Shown here: positions 21,709-29,206 of the stretch, one piece after another
Layout of the letters: every line of letters starts with the position of its first letter
Numbering within the stretch: position 1 is the stretch's first letter
DNA from: CALMBW01 sp963779645
Lineage (GTDB): Bacteria > Actinomycetota > CADDZG01 > WHSQ01
Direction: 5' to 3'
Length of the DNA: 64,000 bases
Assembly: GCA_963779645.1 (NCBI GenBank)
Contig: CAVZYX010000005.1
Location: 1 to 64,000, forward strand
Program-made: the position numbers and the translations under genes
The notes under the pieces: model-generated
Told to the model about the DNA's origin: nothing
The model's input: the letters and a program-made list of their open reading frames with translations, nothing else
The model's database searches: none

Positions 21709-22272
21709 ATGAGTCTCGTCGATCTGCATCGCCGTGCGGTCAAAGGCTTCGATCGCAACGTTCGGTCCGTGCGCGACGACTAGTGGAACGCACCAACACC
21801 TTGTCCGGACTGGTCCGTCCGAGATCTCGTCAATCACATCGTCAACGAGGACCGATGGACGCCGGAGCTCCTTGCAAAGAAAACGCTCGAAGAAGTGGGC
21901 GACCGATTCGATGGAGACCTACTCGGCGATGACCCGAAGGGGAGTTGGGAGAGTGCATCGAAGGAGGCTCTGAACGCAGTACAAGCCGAGGGCGCCCTCG
22001 AAGGCCCGGTGCACGTTTCGTGGGGACAGATCCCCGCTTCGGAATACGTCGGCCAGCTCTTTCTCGATCATCTCGTTCACGGTTGGGATCTAGCGAAGGC
22101 GATCGGCGCGGACACGAAACTGGATCCCGAGCTGGTCGAAGCCTGTTACGCGGCGGCCAAGGCACAGGAGGAGTTGATCCGAGGGTCGGGAGCCTTCGGG
22201 ACCCAGGTTGACGTTCCGGAAGATGCCGACACCCAAACGAAGCTCCTGGCACTGCTAGGCCGCTCCGGCTAA
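21709..22272 (+). pseudogene. DinB/MDMPI-like protein of the TIGR03086 type, interrupted by in-frame TAG
   Basis: Reads MSLVDLHRRAVKGFDRNVRS then VRDD, TAG (21,781-21,783), WNAPTPCPDWSVRDLVNHIV and on to LLALLGRSG at 22,272, all in the same frame (188 codons). PTPCxxWxVxxLxxHxV is the signature of the actinobacterial TIGR03086 family, related to mycothiol-dependent maleylpyruvate isomerase. A second His is in FLDHLVHGWDLAKAIG. Gln (CAG) is a natural residue at the TAG site, so one C-to-T change would restore the gene. Either a base error near the contig join or a genuine nonsense mutation. Function unknown beyond the metal-binding four-helix fold. Confidence 0.7.
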
Positions 22273-22395
22273 CGAACAACCAACCCCCGTTTTTTGCGCA
22301 AGATTCAGGGTCATAGGGACCCGATTCTGTCCTCGGAATATCCGGGGGTGCCAGCGCGCTTTCAGTAATGGAGTCCCCCACCTGCGGAGGTCGTT

Positions 22396-23635
22396 CTGGC
22401 ACGTCAAGCGGTACTGGATAAAGAAGCCGCGCGCCCGAGGCTGGTCACGCCGACCTTCCTCCTGATCACGCTGGCCACATTCAGTTACTTCATCGCCGTT
22501 GGAGCCATCATCCCGACGGTTCCGCTGTTCGTTTCCGGCCCGCTGGGCGGTAGTGAGGTCTCGGTCGGTATCGCAGTCGGATCCTTCGCAGTTTCGGCAG
22601 TGCTGCTCAGGCCGTTCGTCGGTTCCCTCGGCGATCGCAAGGGCCGGCGCGTCCTGATGCTCGGAGGCGCGGTCCTCGTCGCTCTTTCGATCGCCGGCTA
22701 CTCGGCCGCCTCGGCACTTTGGATGCTCGTCGGATTCCGCTTGCTCACAGGTGTAGGCGAAGCTGCTTTCTACGTAGGAGCAGCGAGCGCGATCAACGAC
22801 ATCTCGCCGGACGAGCGACGCGGCGAAGCACTCAGCTACTTCTCTCTCGCCTTGTACTCCGGGCTTGCGGTTGGACCCATCGTCGGCGAGACCGTGCTCG
22901 AGAACATCGACTTCGACGCCGTGTGGATCGCGGCCGCTCTCTTCTGCCTGCTCGCGGCAGGCTTGGCCTTCCGCGTTCGCGACACAAGGCCCACCTTCGA
23001 TGCTTCCGAACCAAGCGAAGCACCAGTGCGACGACTGGTGCATCCTGCAGGACTCAAGCCGGGGACGATCCTCGCGTCGAGCATCTGGGGCTTGGCCGGC
23101 TTCTCGGCTTTCATCCCCCTCTACGCGGCGCGAGATCGGGATGTCAGGATCGAAGTCGGTGTTCTTCACGTACTCCGCGATCGTTCTCCTGATCCGCAGC
23201 TTCGGCGCACGCATCCCCGATCTGATCGGACCCCGCAAAGCTGCAAGCATGGCCCTGATCGCGACCACAGCGGGGCTCACCGTGATCGCCGTGTGGGCCG
23301 AACCCGCGGGGTTATTCGCCGGAGCCATCGTGTTCGGAGTCGGGCAAGCCTTGCTATTCCCGGCGCTCATGACGATCGCGATCCGTGGCGCTAAGCCCTC
23401 CGAACGGGGAGCCGTGGTTGGAACCTTCACCGCCTTCTTCGATCTGGCGTTCGGCCTCGGCTCGGTGAGCCTCGGCGCGGTTGCGGCTTTGCTCGGCTAC
23501 CGAGGTCTGTTCCTCTTCGCGGCAGCCATCGCACTCGCGGGCTTCGGGCTCCTGCAAACCTACGTTCACCGAGCCCGGAGAGCTTCAGAGGGCGAAGACG
23601 TGGTCGAAGCCCGCAACCCCGAACGCCCCTACTGA
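22396..23635 (+). CDS. Major facilitator superfamily transporter, one frameshift
   Basis: A 12-helix MFS protein in two frames. The 5' part begins at about CTG 22,396, five bases after GGAGG (22,386-22,390), with helix 1 LVTPTFLLITLATFSYFIAV. Motif A appears as LRPFVGSLGDRKGRRVLMLG and motif C-like glycine-rich helices follow (FRLLTGVGEAAFYVGAAS). An extra base near 23,131 shifts the frame after FIPLYAA. The rest, EIGMSGSKSVFFTYSAIVLL, continues to RNPERPY at 23,635. GALIFGVGQALLFPALM-like helix GVGQALLFPALMTIA is clear. Substrate unknown; drug-efflux-like. CTG as start may itself be a miscall. Confidence 0.65.
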
Positions 23636-23680
23636 TACCTGGGCACGTGGGTGGCTACTGCTACCCTTTAGAGGCTCCAT

Positions 23681-23759
23681 GGCGGCCGTAGCTCAGCATG
23701 GTTAGAGCACCTGGTTGTGGTCCAGGACGTCGCCGGTTCGAATCCGGTCGGTCGCCCCA
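23681..23759 (+). tRNA. tRNA-His (GTG)
   Basis: Cloverleaf with the extra G at position -1 (23,681) that marks tRNA-His and pairs with C73. Acceptor GCGGCCG/CGGTCGC, anticodon stem CCTGG/CCAGG, loop TTGTGGT with anticodon GTG at 23,717-23,719, T-loop GGTTCGAATCC, and CCA encoded at 23,757-23,759. Confidence 0.95.
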
Positions 23760-23770
23760 CTGCTCGTCCC

Positions 23771-23817
23771 TTCTTTTCCAAGATAACGACCCTCAGGGTC
23801 GTCAAACTGGAAAAGAA
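23771..23817. terminator. Two-tier hairpin between tRNA-His and tRNA-Lys
   Basis: Outer arms TTCTTTTCCA (23,771-23,780) and TGGAAAAGAA (23,808-23,817) are perfect complements. Inside, ACGACCC and GGGTCGT (23,786-23,792, 23,796-23,802) form a second perfect stem around TCA. Symmetric 5-base internal loop. It could act as a transcription terminator or a processing site; the lack of a long T-run after it makes the first uncertain. Confidence 0.5.
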
Positions 23818-23862
23818 CAAAACGGAACCACCGAGCGAGGGCCGTCCTTTACACTGCCCGAC

Positions 23863-23935
<73 letters not shown>

Positions 23936-23975
23936 CTTTCAGAGACCCAAGACCACCGTGCGACCCACTCATGGG

Positions 23976-24263
23976 TCAAAGGTTCTCCGGAATCGTTGGC
24001 TCCTTGCCGTAGAGACGAACCCTCACGCCGTCGACGACAACGTAGACGCAGAAGGTCTGATCGGCCCTCGCCCTGCCTTCGGCCCAGGAGAACACCTCGA
24101 ATACGTTCGTCGCGTTCGTGAGCTCGTATTCGTCGGACTCGAACGCTTGGTTTTGAGCGTGCTCCGGAATGCCTGATTCATGGCGTCGCCAGAAGTGAAC
24201 CCAGTAGGTAGGCGAGCCCAATTCCTGATCTATGAAACGAGGATCGACTTTAGCGATATCCAC
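23976..24263 (-). CDS. Small hypothetical protein
   Basis: 95 residues starting at a GTG, 6 bases downstream of the stop of the preceding secreted protein, so it could be translated from the same mRNA. No signal peptide or membrane helix. Composition is mixed, with Trp-rich PTYWVHFWRRHESG and a beta-like FCVYVVVDGVRVRLYGKEPT. No family recognised and no good Shine-Dalgarno site; it may be a chance frame. Confidence 0.4.
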   Translation of the reverse strand: MDIAKVDPRFIDQELGSPTYWVHFWRRHESGIPEHAQNQAFESDEYELTNATNVFEVFSWAEGRARADQTFCVYVVVDGVRVRLYGKEPTIPENL

Positions 24264-24269
24264 TCGGAA

Positions 24270-24710
24270 CTACTTGGCGTCGTAGAAGCGTGCCTTGATG
24301 ACTCCGAGGGTGGGGTTCGATGCGCCGTTGCTGGTCGCTGCCTGCCACAGCGAAACTTTGATCTTCTTGCCCGGGGTGACTCTCACTCGGGGGCTACGGT
24401 CGCAGAAGTCGACCGACTTGCGGCCCGGCCTTTGGATAATGGCGTAGATCGTCTCGGAGGCATCATCTTCGATACGCACGTCCACGAACTTCTCGTCCGA
24501 GTGGACGGGGAACTTCACGTAGACCGAGCTAACGCCCGCCCCAGCATTAGCCTCCGCGTCTTCGCAGAGGATGTCGCCGGCGAGCGTGGCCGCCGGGCCC
24601 TCGTAACTCTTGGTGGCTCGCCTGACCACATCGCTGTGGCTCGGCGCCGCGAAAGCACTCATGGCCGCGACGGTCAGTACCAGAACTCCGGTCTTCTTGC
24701 TTAGGTTCAC
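24270..24710 (-). CDS. Small secreted protein of unknown function, paralog of 37918-38403
   Basis: 146 residues. GTG start at 24,710 supported by AAGGAG six bases upstream. Signal peptide VLVLTVAAMSAFAAPSHS. The mature part shows EKFVDVRIEDDASETIYAII, VRVTPGKKIKVSLWQAAT and an end GVIKARFYDAK. The same order of blocks (RFVDFTFEDVSGRSIVFHI, VEVSVYVGLC, GTITATFG) occurs in the secreted protein at 37,918-38,403, so I infer a shared beta-sandwich fold. It follows the LVIVD propeller gene by 16 bases and should be co-transcribed. Function unknown. Confidence 0.6.
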   Translation of the reverse strand: MNLSKKTGVLVLTVAAMSAFAAPSHSDVVRRATKSYEGPAATLAGDILCEDAEANAGAGVSSVYVKFPVHSDEKFVDVRIEDDASETIYAIIQRPGRKSVDFCDRSPRVRVTPGKKIKVSLWQAATSNGASNPTLGVIKARFYDAK

Positions 24711-24726
24711 AACGATCTCCTTGTAC

Positions 24727-25923
24727 TCAGTTCTTGGTGTTCTTTTTCGTTAGGCCGTCGATCTTCAGGATGTCTAGGCCGCGCGAGCTGTCGCCTACGT
24801 AGGCGTTTCCTCGGTACCACTGGGCATCCCAGGTGCTTGTTCCTTCGGCTACGAAGTGTGCGAACTCGGTCGGTGTGTTGGGATCCGAGAAATCGACGCC
24901 CATGAAACCGGCCCCGTACCAAGACGTCACTAGTTTGTCCTGCCCGGGGATCACCTGGAAGTTGTGAGCGGTGCAGGAACCTTCGACCAGTCGGGGCGGG
25001 ATGAAGGAACCCAGTTGTACAGGAGCAGCGGGGTCACTCACGTCGTAGAACCACAAGCCCCCAAGGAGTCCTTGGCCGGTTCCGTTACAAGAGGTGTTAC
25101 CGGTGCCGAGTGATTCGAAACCGAAGATGGCGATGCTCCCGTCGTTGCTCGTGTCCGCCGAATGCCAGATCGCATCGGGGACATCGTGGATGTGGCTCAG
25201 GATCTCGGGCTGGAGAGGATCGGAGATGTCCCACACCTGACCCTCGGTGAGGCATGCGAAGTACGCGAGGTCACCGGCGATGGCGCCGTCATGACAACCG
25301 ACCGCAGGAGCAACGCTCGGCTTCGACACGACCTCAGCGTTGGCCGGATCGGTGATGTCGACGACCGAAACGATCCCGTGAGCGCTGGGACAGGCTCCAC
25401 TCGTCGACGCGGGATACGACTGGACGTAAACAAGACCGCGGCCCTCGTGATCGAACGTCACGTTCGTATGCGAGCCGCAATCGGTAACGACGAATTTGAC
25501 CTCGCGAGGATTGCGACGGTCGGAGATGTCGACGAGCCGGATCCCTTCGGTTCCCTCGGTACCGTCGATGTTGCATCCGACATCAGAGGTCGAAGAGTTG
25601 CCCGCGGCCGAGTCGATGCTCATGACCGCTATGTCGTTCCAGAGCCCTACGTCGTAACCAGAGCCTGCGCAGGGCAGGTGACCTACAGCCTTGGGCTTAC
25701 GAGGATCTCTGACGTCCACGACCCAAAGACCGGCTCCCTCGCCGGACCCGTTGGTACCGACGACCGCGTACCCGTCATCGGTGAAGAGCACGTCGTTCGC
25801 TCCACCGAGCCCGACGTTGCCGACGAACTTGACGTTGTCGGAGGCGTCGGCCACCGGCTGAGCTTGGGCTACGGGGATAGCTGCCCCAATGACGGCGGCC
25901 AGCAGGAACACGATCCTCTTCAT
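24727..25923 (-). CDS. Secreted LVIVD-repeat beta-propeller protein
   Basis: 398 residues from ATG 25,923; this start is chosen because AAGGAGAG lies just upstream, inside the longer frame that begins at 25,944. Signal peptide RIVFLLAAVIGAAIPVAQAQ. The body has repeated LVIVD-type blades: GLWVVDVRDPRKPKAVGHL, IRLVDISDRRNPREVKFV, VSVVDITDPANAEVVSKP, GQVWDISDPLQPEILSHI, LWFYDVSDPAAPVQLGSF, MGVDFSDPNTPTEFAHF. Family knowledge: LVIVD proteins are extracellular or periplasmic propellers of unknown ligand, frequent in actinobacteria. A second member is at 33,673-34,821. Confidence 0.75.
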   Translation of the reverse strand: MKRIVFLLAAVIGAAIPVAQAQPVADASDNVKFVGNVGLGGANDVLFTDDGYAVVGTNGSGEGAGLWVVDVRDPRKPKAVGHLPCAGSGYDVGLWNDIAVMSIDSAAGNSSTSDVGCNIDGTEGTEGIRLVDISDRRNPREVKFVVTDCGSHTNVTFDHEGRGLVYVQSYPASTSGACPSAHGIVSVVDITDPANAEVVSKPSVAPAVGCHDGAIAGDLAYFACLTEGQVWDISDPLQPEILSHIHDVPDAIWHSADTSNDGSIAIFGFESLGTGNTSCNGTGQGLLGGLWFYDVSDPAAPVQLGSFIPPRLVEGSCTAHNFQVIPGQDKLVTSWYGAGFMGVDFSDPNTPTEFAHFVAEGTSTWDAQWYRGNAYVGDSSRGLDILKIDGLTKKNTKN

Positions 25924-26015
25924 CGGGACTCTCCTTCTTGACATGTCTGGAGAGAGGATTCGCCCGAGATGTCCCGATTCCCCCTCCGGCCGGTCGGAGA
26001 CATACCATCGCCCCC

Positions 26016-26531
26016 ATGGACACCAGATACGGGACCCCCATCGCCGGCACCGAGAAGGAGGTCCTCGGCGGCTTCCTGGACCACTACCGGCAGGTCATGA
26101 TCGACGTCTGCGATGGCCCCTCAGAGGAAGACCTCCGTAAGCCGATGACACCGTCGGGCACTTCCCTGCTCGGGATGGTCAAACACCTCGCCTACGTCGA
26201 GCAGAGCTGGTTCCTCGAGAACATCGCCGACGAAAAAGTGGTCTACCCCTTCGACATCGAGGACACCGAGGCCGACTTCAGGATCGAAGAAAGCGAAACG
26301 TCGCAAGAGATCCTCGATCTGTACCGATCGTCCTGTGAGCGCTCACGTCAGGTCCTGGAACAGGTTTCGCTGGACGACGTGATCAAGAACTCCGTGCCCC
26401 GGCCCTGGAGCCGCGACTACAACGTCCGCTGGATCGTGGTGCACATGATCGAAGAGACCGCGCGCCACGCCGGGCACGCGGACATCATTCGAGAACTCAT
26501 CGACGGGAAGACCGAAACCGGATACGTCTGA
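26016..26531 (+). CDS. DinB-superfamily protein (DUF664)
   Basis: 171 residues from ATG 26,016. Four-helix DinB fold with the expected metal-ligand histidines: one in LLGMVKHLAYVEQSWF and a pair in ARHAGHADIIRELIDG near the C-terminus. DUF664 members are putative thiol-dependent (mycothiol or bacillithiol) transferases. It is transcribed divergently from the LVIVD gene and convergently with arsM, whose stop is four bases away. Substrate unknown. Confidence 0.8.
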   Translation: MDTRYGTPIAGTEKEVLGGFLDHYRQVMIDVCDGPSEEDLRKPMTPSGTSLLGMVKHLAYVEQSWFLENIADEKVVYPFDIEDTEADFRIEESETSQEILDLYRSSCERSRQVLEQVSLDDVIKNSVPRPWSRDYNVRWIVVHMIEETARHAGHADIIRELIDGKTETGYV

Positions 26532-26534
26532 TAC

Positions 26535-27302
26535 TTAGGGCTTCGTTGCCTTCACGATCGCTGAGTGCATCCCGTCCACTACCTCGTGCGTGGACGTCAC
26601 GCTGACGTCCGTGAAACCAACTTCTTCGAGGCCACGGGTGTACTCCGAGAACGACAGCGCTCCGGCGATACAGCCGACATGCGAGCCCCTCTCGGCCCGC
26701 TGGTCTACGTCCAGTGCGTCATCGGAGACGACATCGCTGATCCCCAAACGCCCGCCGGACCGGAGAACCCGGAACATCTCGCCAAAGACCCGAGGCTTGT
26801 CCGTCGAGAGGTTGATCACGCAGTTCGAGATGATGACGTCGATGGTGTCCGCCGGAAGTGGCACGTCTTCGATGTATCCCTTCAGAAACTCGACGTTGGT
26901 AGCCCCAGCCTTCTTCTTATTCTCGAGAGCAAGCGCCAGCATCTCGTCGGTCATGTCGAGCCCATAGACCTTCCCGGAGGGACCCACCCTCTTGGCCGAT
27001 AAGAGCACATCGATGCCTCCGCCCGAGCCCAGATCCAGCACCGTCTCGCCCGCGTTCAGATCGGCGACCGCGGTCGGGTTTCCGCATCCGAGGCTGGCAA
27101 GCACTGCCGCGTCCGGAAGCTCATCACGCTGGGTTGCCTCGTAGAGGGCCGAACCGAAGCCGATGTCATCGGTGAACGCTTCGGCTCCGCAGCAAGACGA
27201 TCCGGTGGTCTCCGGCCCACAGCACGAGGCCGCTTCGTTCGCAGTCACCGACTTGGCAGCTTCGGCGTATCGGTCCCGGACTTCCTCACGTAGGTCACCC
27301 AT
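26535..27302 (-). CDS. arsM: Arsenite S-adenosylmethionine methyltransferase
   Basis: 255 residues. ATG 27,302 preceded by GAGGAGG. SAM-binding ETVLDLGSGGGIDVLLSAKR, and the three arsenic-binding cysteines expected for bacterial ArsM in LGCGNPTAVADL, ISNCVINLS and GCIAGALS. An extra N-terminal Cys-rich segment (ASCCGP, SSCCGAE) precedes the core. Family knowledge: ArsM methylates As(III) to volatile or less toxic methylarsenicals in the cytoplasm. It is divergent from an arsR gene and shares its operator region, so arsenite should induce it. Confidence 0.88.
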   Translation of the reverse strand: MGDLREEVRDRYAEAAKSVTANEAASCCGPETTGSSCCGAEAFTDDIGFGSALYEATQRDELPDAAVLASLGCGNPTAVADLNAGETVLDLGSGGGIDVLLSAKRVGPSGKVYGLDMTDEMLALALENKKKAGATNVEFLKGYIEDVPLPADTIDVIISNCVINLSTDKPRVFGEMFRVLRSGGRLGISDVVSDDALDVDQRAERGSHVGCIAGALSFSEYTRGLEEVGFTDVSVTSTHEVVDGMHSAIVKATKP

Positions 27303-27387
27303 CGGGTTCCTCCTCTATATCGAAGTTTGTCTATATCGACTCAAGTGGATACTTGCACACTATATCGATATCTGTCAATATACCCTC
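27303..27387. promoter_or_regulatory. Divergent arsM/arsR promoter with repeated CTATATCGA boxes
   Basis: The 85-base spacer is AT-rich compared with its surroundings. CTATATCGA occurs three times (starting near 27,313, 27,331 and 27,359). The last sits in the palindrome ATATCGATAT, followed by CTGTCAATATA, which resembles an ArsR/SmtB operator half-site pair. Expected effect: ArsR represses both directions and is released by As(III). Confidence 0.6.
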
Positions 27388-27726
27388 ATGAAACTGGACC
27401 TGATCGATTGCTGCAACCCCCTTGTGGACTCCCCCATCCAGAAAGACGACGCCCAGCGGTTGGCCACGGCCTTCAAGGTTCTCGGTGACCCCGGGCGCCT
27501 TCAGCTCCTCAGTTTGATCGGCTCTAGCCCCACGGGAGAGGTGTGCGCCTGCGAGCTGGTCGAGCCGCTCGATCTCAGCCAACCCACGGTCAGCCATCAT
27601 CTGAAGGTTCTCTACGAGGCCGGACTGCTCGAGAAAGAGAAGCGGGGCACCTGGATCTTCTACAAGGTGATTCCCGGCCAGCTCGAAGCACTCCGGGACG
27701 CACTGGCGGTCCCGGCGAACGCCTAA
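27388..27726 (+). CDS. arsR: ArsR/SmtB-family metalloregulator
   Basis: 112 residues from ATG 27,388; the longer upstream frame crosses the promoter and is rejected. Winged helix with recognition segment LDLSQPTVSHHLKVLYEAGL and wing EKEKRGTWIFYKV. Sensor cysteines are present as CAC in GEVCACELVEPL (the alpha3 ELCVCDL site) plus CC in the N-terminal LIDCCNP. It represses and senses As(III)/Sb(III), consistent with the divergent arsM gene. No Shine-Dalgarno site is visible, so translation may be leaderless. Confidence 0.88.
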   Translation: MKLDLIDCCNPLVDSPIQKDDAQRLATAFKVLGDPGRLQLLSLIGSSPTGEVCACELVEPLDLSQPTVSHHLKVLYEAGLLEKEKRGTWIFYKVIPGQLEALRDALAVPANA

Positions 27727-27733
27727 AAAGAAA

Positions 27734-27755
27734 CCGCCGGCCCGAAGGCCGGCGG
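27734..27755. terminator. Bidirectional intrinsic terminator
   Basis: Stem CCGCCGGCC / GGCCGGCGG around CGAA, lying between the converging arsR and the membrane-protein gene. AAAAAGAAA on the left gives a T-rich tail for the minus strand. Confidence 0.8.
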
Positions 27756-27773
27756 CTGTTAGTTCCTAGATCC

Positions 27774-28208
27774 CTAGGCTGGAGGAGGACCACCAGCTGC
27801 GGGGGGACCGCCCTTACCCGGCATGTCCAGACCTTGTTCCTTCATCGCCATGTATGCGCCATAGGCCGTAGCCGCAGAAGCAACGATAGCCAGGAACAGC
27901 CCGTACTTCGTGTTGCTGGTTTCGGTGATGAACCGCAGCAAGACGAAGATCACCGACAAACCTCCGAGGATGACCGCGAGCTGCTCGGTAGCCATGGACC
28001 CGGTCTTGACGGTGCTCTGCCCGAAAGCCTTCAGCCCGATCAGCACGGCAGCGGCCACACCCGTGAGTATGCCGATCAGAGCAGTCAACTCGGAGTCCCA
28101 GCCGTTGATGTTGAAGCCGAAGGCTCCGTACCAGGGCAGGAAACTCGAAACCAACAATGCGGCGCCACCACCAAGAGCGAGCTTCTGCCCGCTCGAAAGG
28201 TTATTCAC
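27774..28208 (-). CDS. Four-helix membrane protein, unknown function
   Basis: 144 residues from GTG 28,208. Membrane helices at about 10-28 (LALGGGAALLVSSFLPW), 40-62, 76-95 and 101-120, then a Gly/Pro tail (GKGGPPAAGGPPPA). The opening with SSFLPWYGAF is typical of small actinobacterial membrane proteins without assigned function. Single-gene unit between a terminator and the glycosylase gene. Confidence 0.65.
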   Translation of the reverse strand: MNNLSSGQKLALGGGAALLVSSFLPWYGAFGFNINGWDSELTALIGILTGVAAAVLIGLKAFGQSTVKTGSMATEQLAVILGGLSVIFVLLRFITETSNTKYGLFLAIVASAATAYGAYMAMKEQGLDMPGKGGPPAAGGPPPA

Positions 28209-28301
28209 TACCGTCCCCCATTCTCAAAGAACCGATGTTCTCGTCGTTAATCTACGCCGCGAGAGGCCCGATGTGCCTGAAATGTTTCCGCGACTTTTCC
28301 C

Positions 28302-29156
28302 TTATCCGGCGGCCGTCCAGAGGTACATGACGGCATAGGCCCGGAAAGGTTTCCAGCGACGGCTGTGCTCGACCAAGGCCTTCTTGCCCGTGGGAAGACC
28401 GAGGGCCGCGGCCCCCCTGAGCACGCCGAGATCGCCGGGCAGGAAGGCGTCCGTGTCCCCCAAGGCCCTCATACAGATGTACGACGCGGTCCACTCCCCT
28501 ATCCCGGGAAGTTCCACCAACCTGGCGTGGATCTCAGCCGGGTGGGCGTCGGGCGAGAGATCCACCCGGCCCTCGGCAACGGCCCGAGCCAACCCGCGGA
28601 TCGCCATGCGCCGAGCCTCCGGCATCCCTATCTCGGCAAGGTCCGCGTCGGCGATCACCTCCGGCACCGGGAAGAGATAGGTGAGCTCGTCGTCACCGTT
28701 GTCTAAGTGGCGGCCGTATGAGTGCACCAATCGACCCGCGAGGGTCCGAGCCCCTTTCACCGACACCTGTTGTCCGATCACCGCTCGCAGCGCGATCTCG
28801 AATCCCCCGAAAGCTCCCGGCACCCGCAAACCGGGCCGCTCTTCGACAACCGGGGCAAGGGTCGGGTCGGCCGCGAGAACCTCATAGAGGTCGGGAGGGG
28901 CATCCAGGTTGAGGACACGACGGCACACCTCAACGACATCGTCGGTCGAGCCACCTGATGGCATCCGAGCCACGACGCTGTCCACTTCAAACCGGAGGCC
29001 GATCACTGATGGTGTGTCGCCGACATCGATCACGCGCTCGAACCCATCGACGGTCGGCCGTTCGACACCCGCAACAGCACGCGCTCGGAAGAAGTCGAGG
29101 AGCGCGGCCCCATCGAAAGGACGTGAACAAGAGAGCGTTAGCTCGGCGGGAGCCAT
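28302..29156 (-). CDS. alkA: DNA-3-methyladenine glycosylase II (AlkA-type)
   Basis: 284 residues from ATG 29,156, the first Met before the conserved N-terminal domain. The N-terminal AlkA_N beta-domain is residues about 5-95, then the HhH-GPD core: AFGGFEIALRAVIGQQVSVK, the helix-hairpin-helix LVELPGIGEWTASYICMRAL, and the catalytic Asp in FLPGDLGVLRG. It excises alkylated bases from DNA in base excision repair. No Ada domain is fused, unlike some actinobacterial homologs. Confidence 0.85.
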   Translation of the reverse strand: MAPAELTLSCSRPFDGAALLDFFRARAVAGVERPTVDGFERVIDVGDTPSVIGLRFEVDSVVARMPSGGSTDDVVEVCRRVLNLDAPPDLYEVLAADPTLAPVVEERPGLRVPGAFGGFEIALRAVIGQQVSVKGARTLAGRLVHSYGRHLDNGDDELTYLFPVPEVIADADLAEIGMPEARRMAIRGLARAVAEGRVDLSPDAHPAEIHARLVELPGIGEWTASYICMRALGDTDAFLPGDLGVLRGAAALGLPTGKKALVEHSRRWKPFRAYAVMYLWTAAG

Positions 29157-29206
29157 CGTCCGTTTAACCGAATCTGGCGCCCAAGCGTGAGTGGCTGGAG
29201 ACCTAG

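Noticed and set aside
21781..21783. Recoding (pyrrolysine or selenocysteine) at the in-frame stop
   Set aside because: Codon is TAG, not TGA, so selD is irrelevant; no pyl genes and no insertion structure; Gln is a natural residue at this place.
22255..23430. 391-residue minus-strand ORF
   Set aside because: Shadow of the MFS transporter: low-complexity Arg/Asp/Gly-rich product, no family signal, and the plus strand has clear membrane helices.
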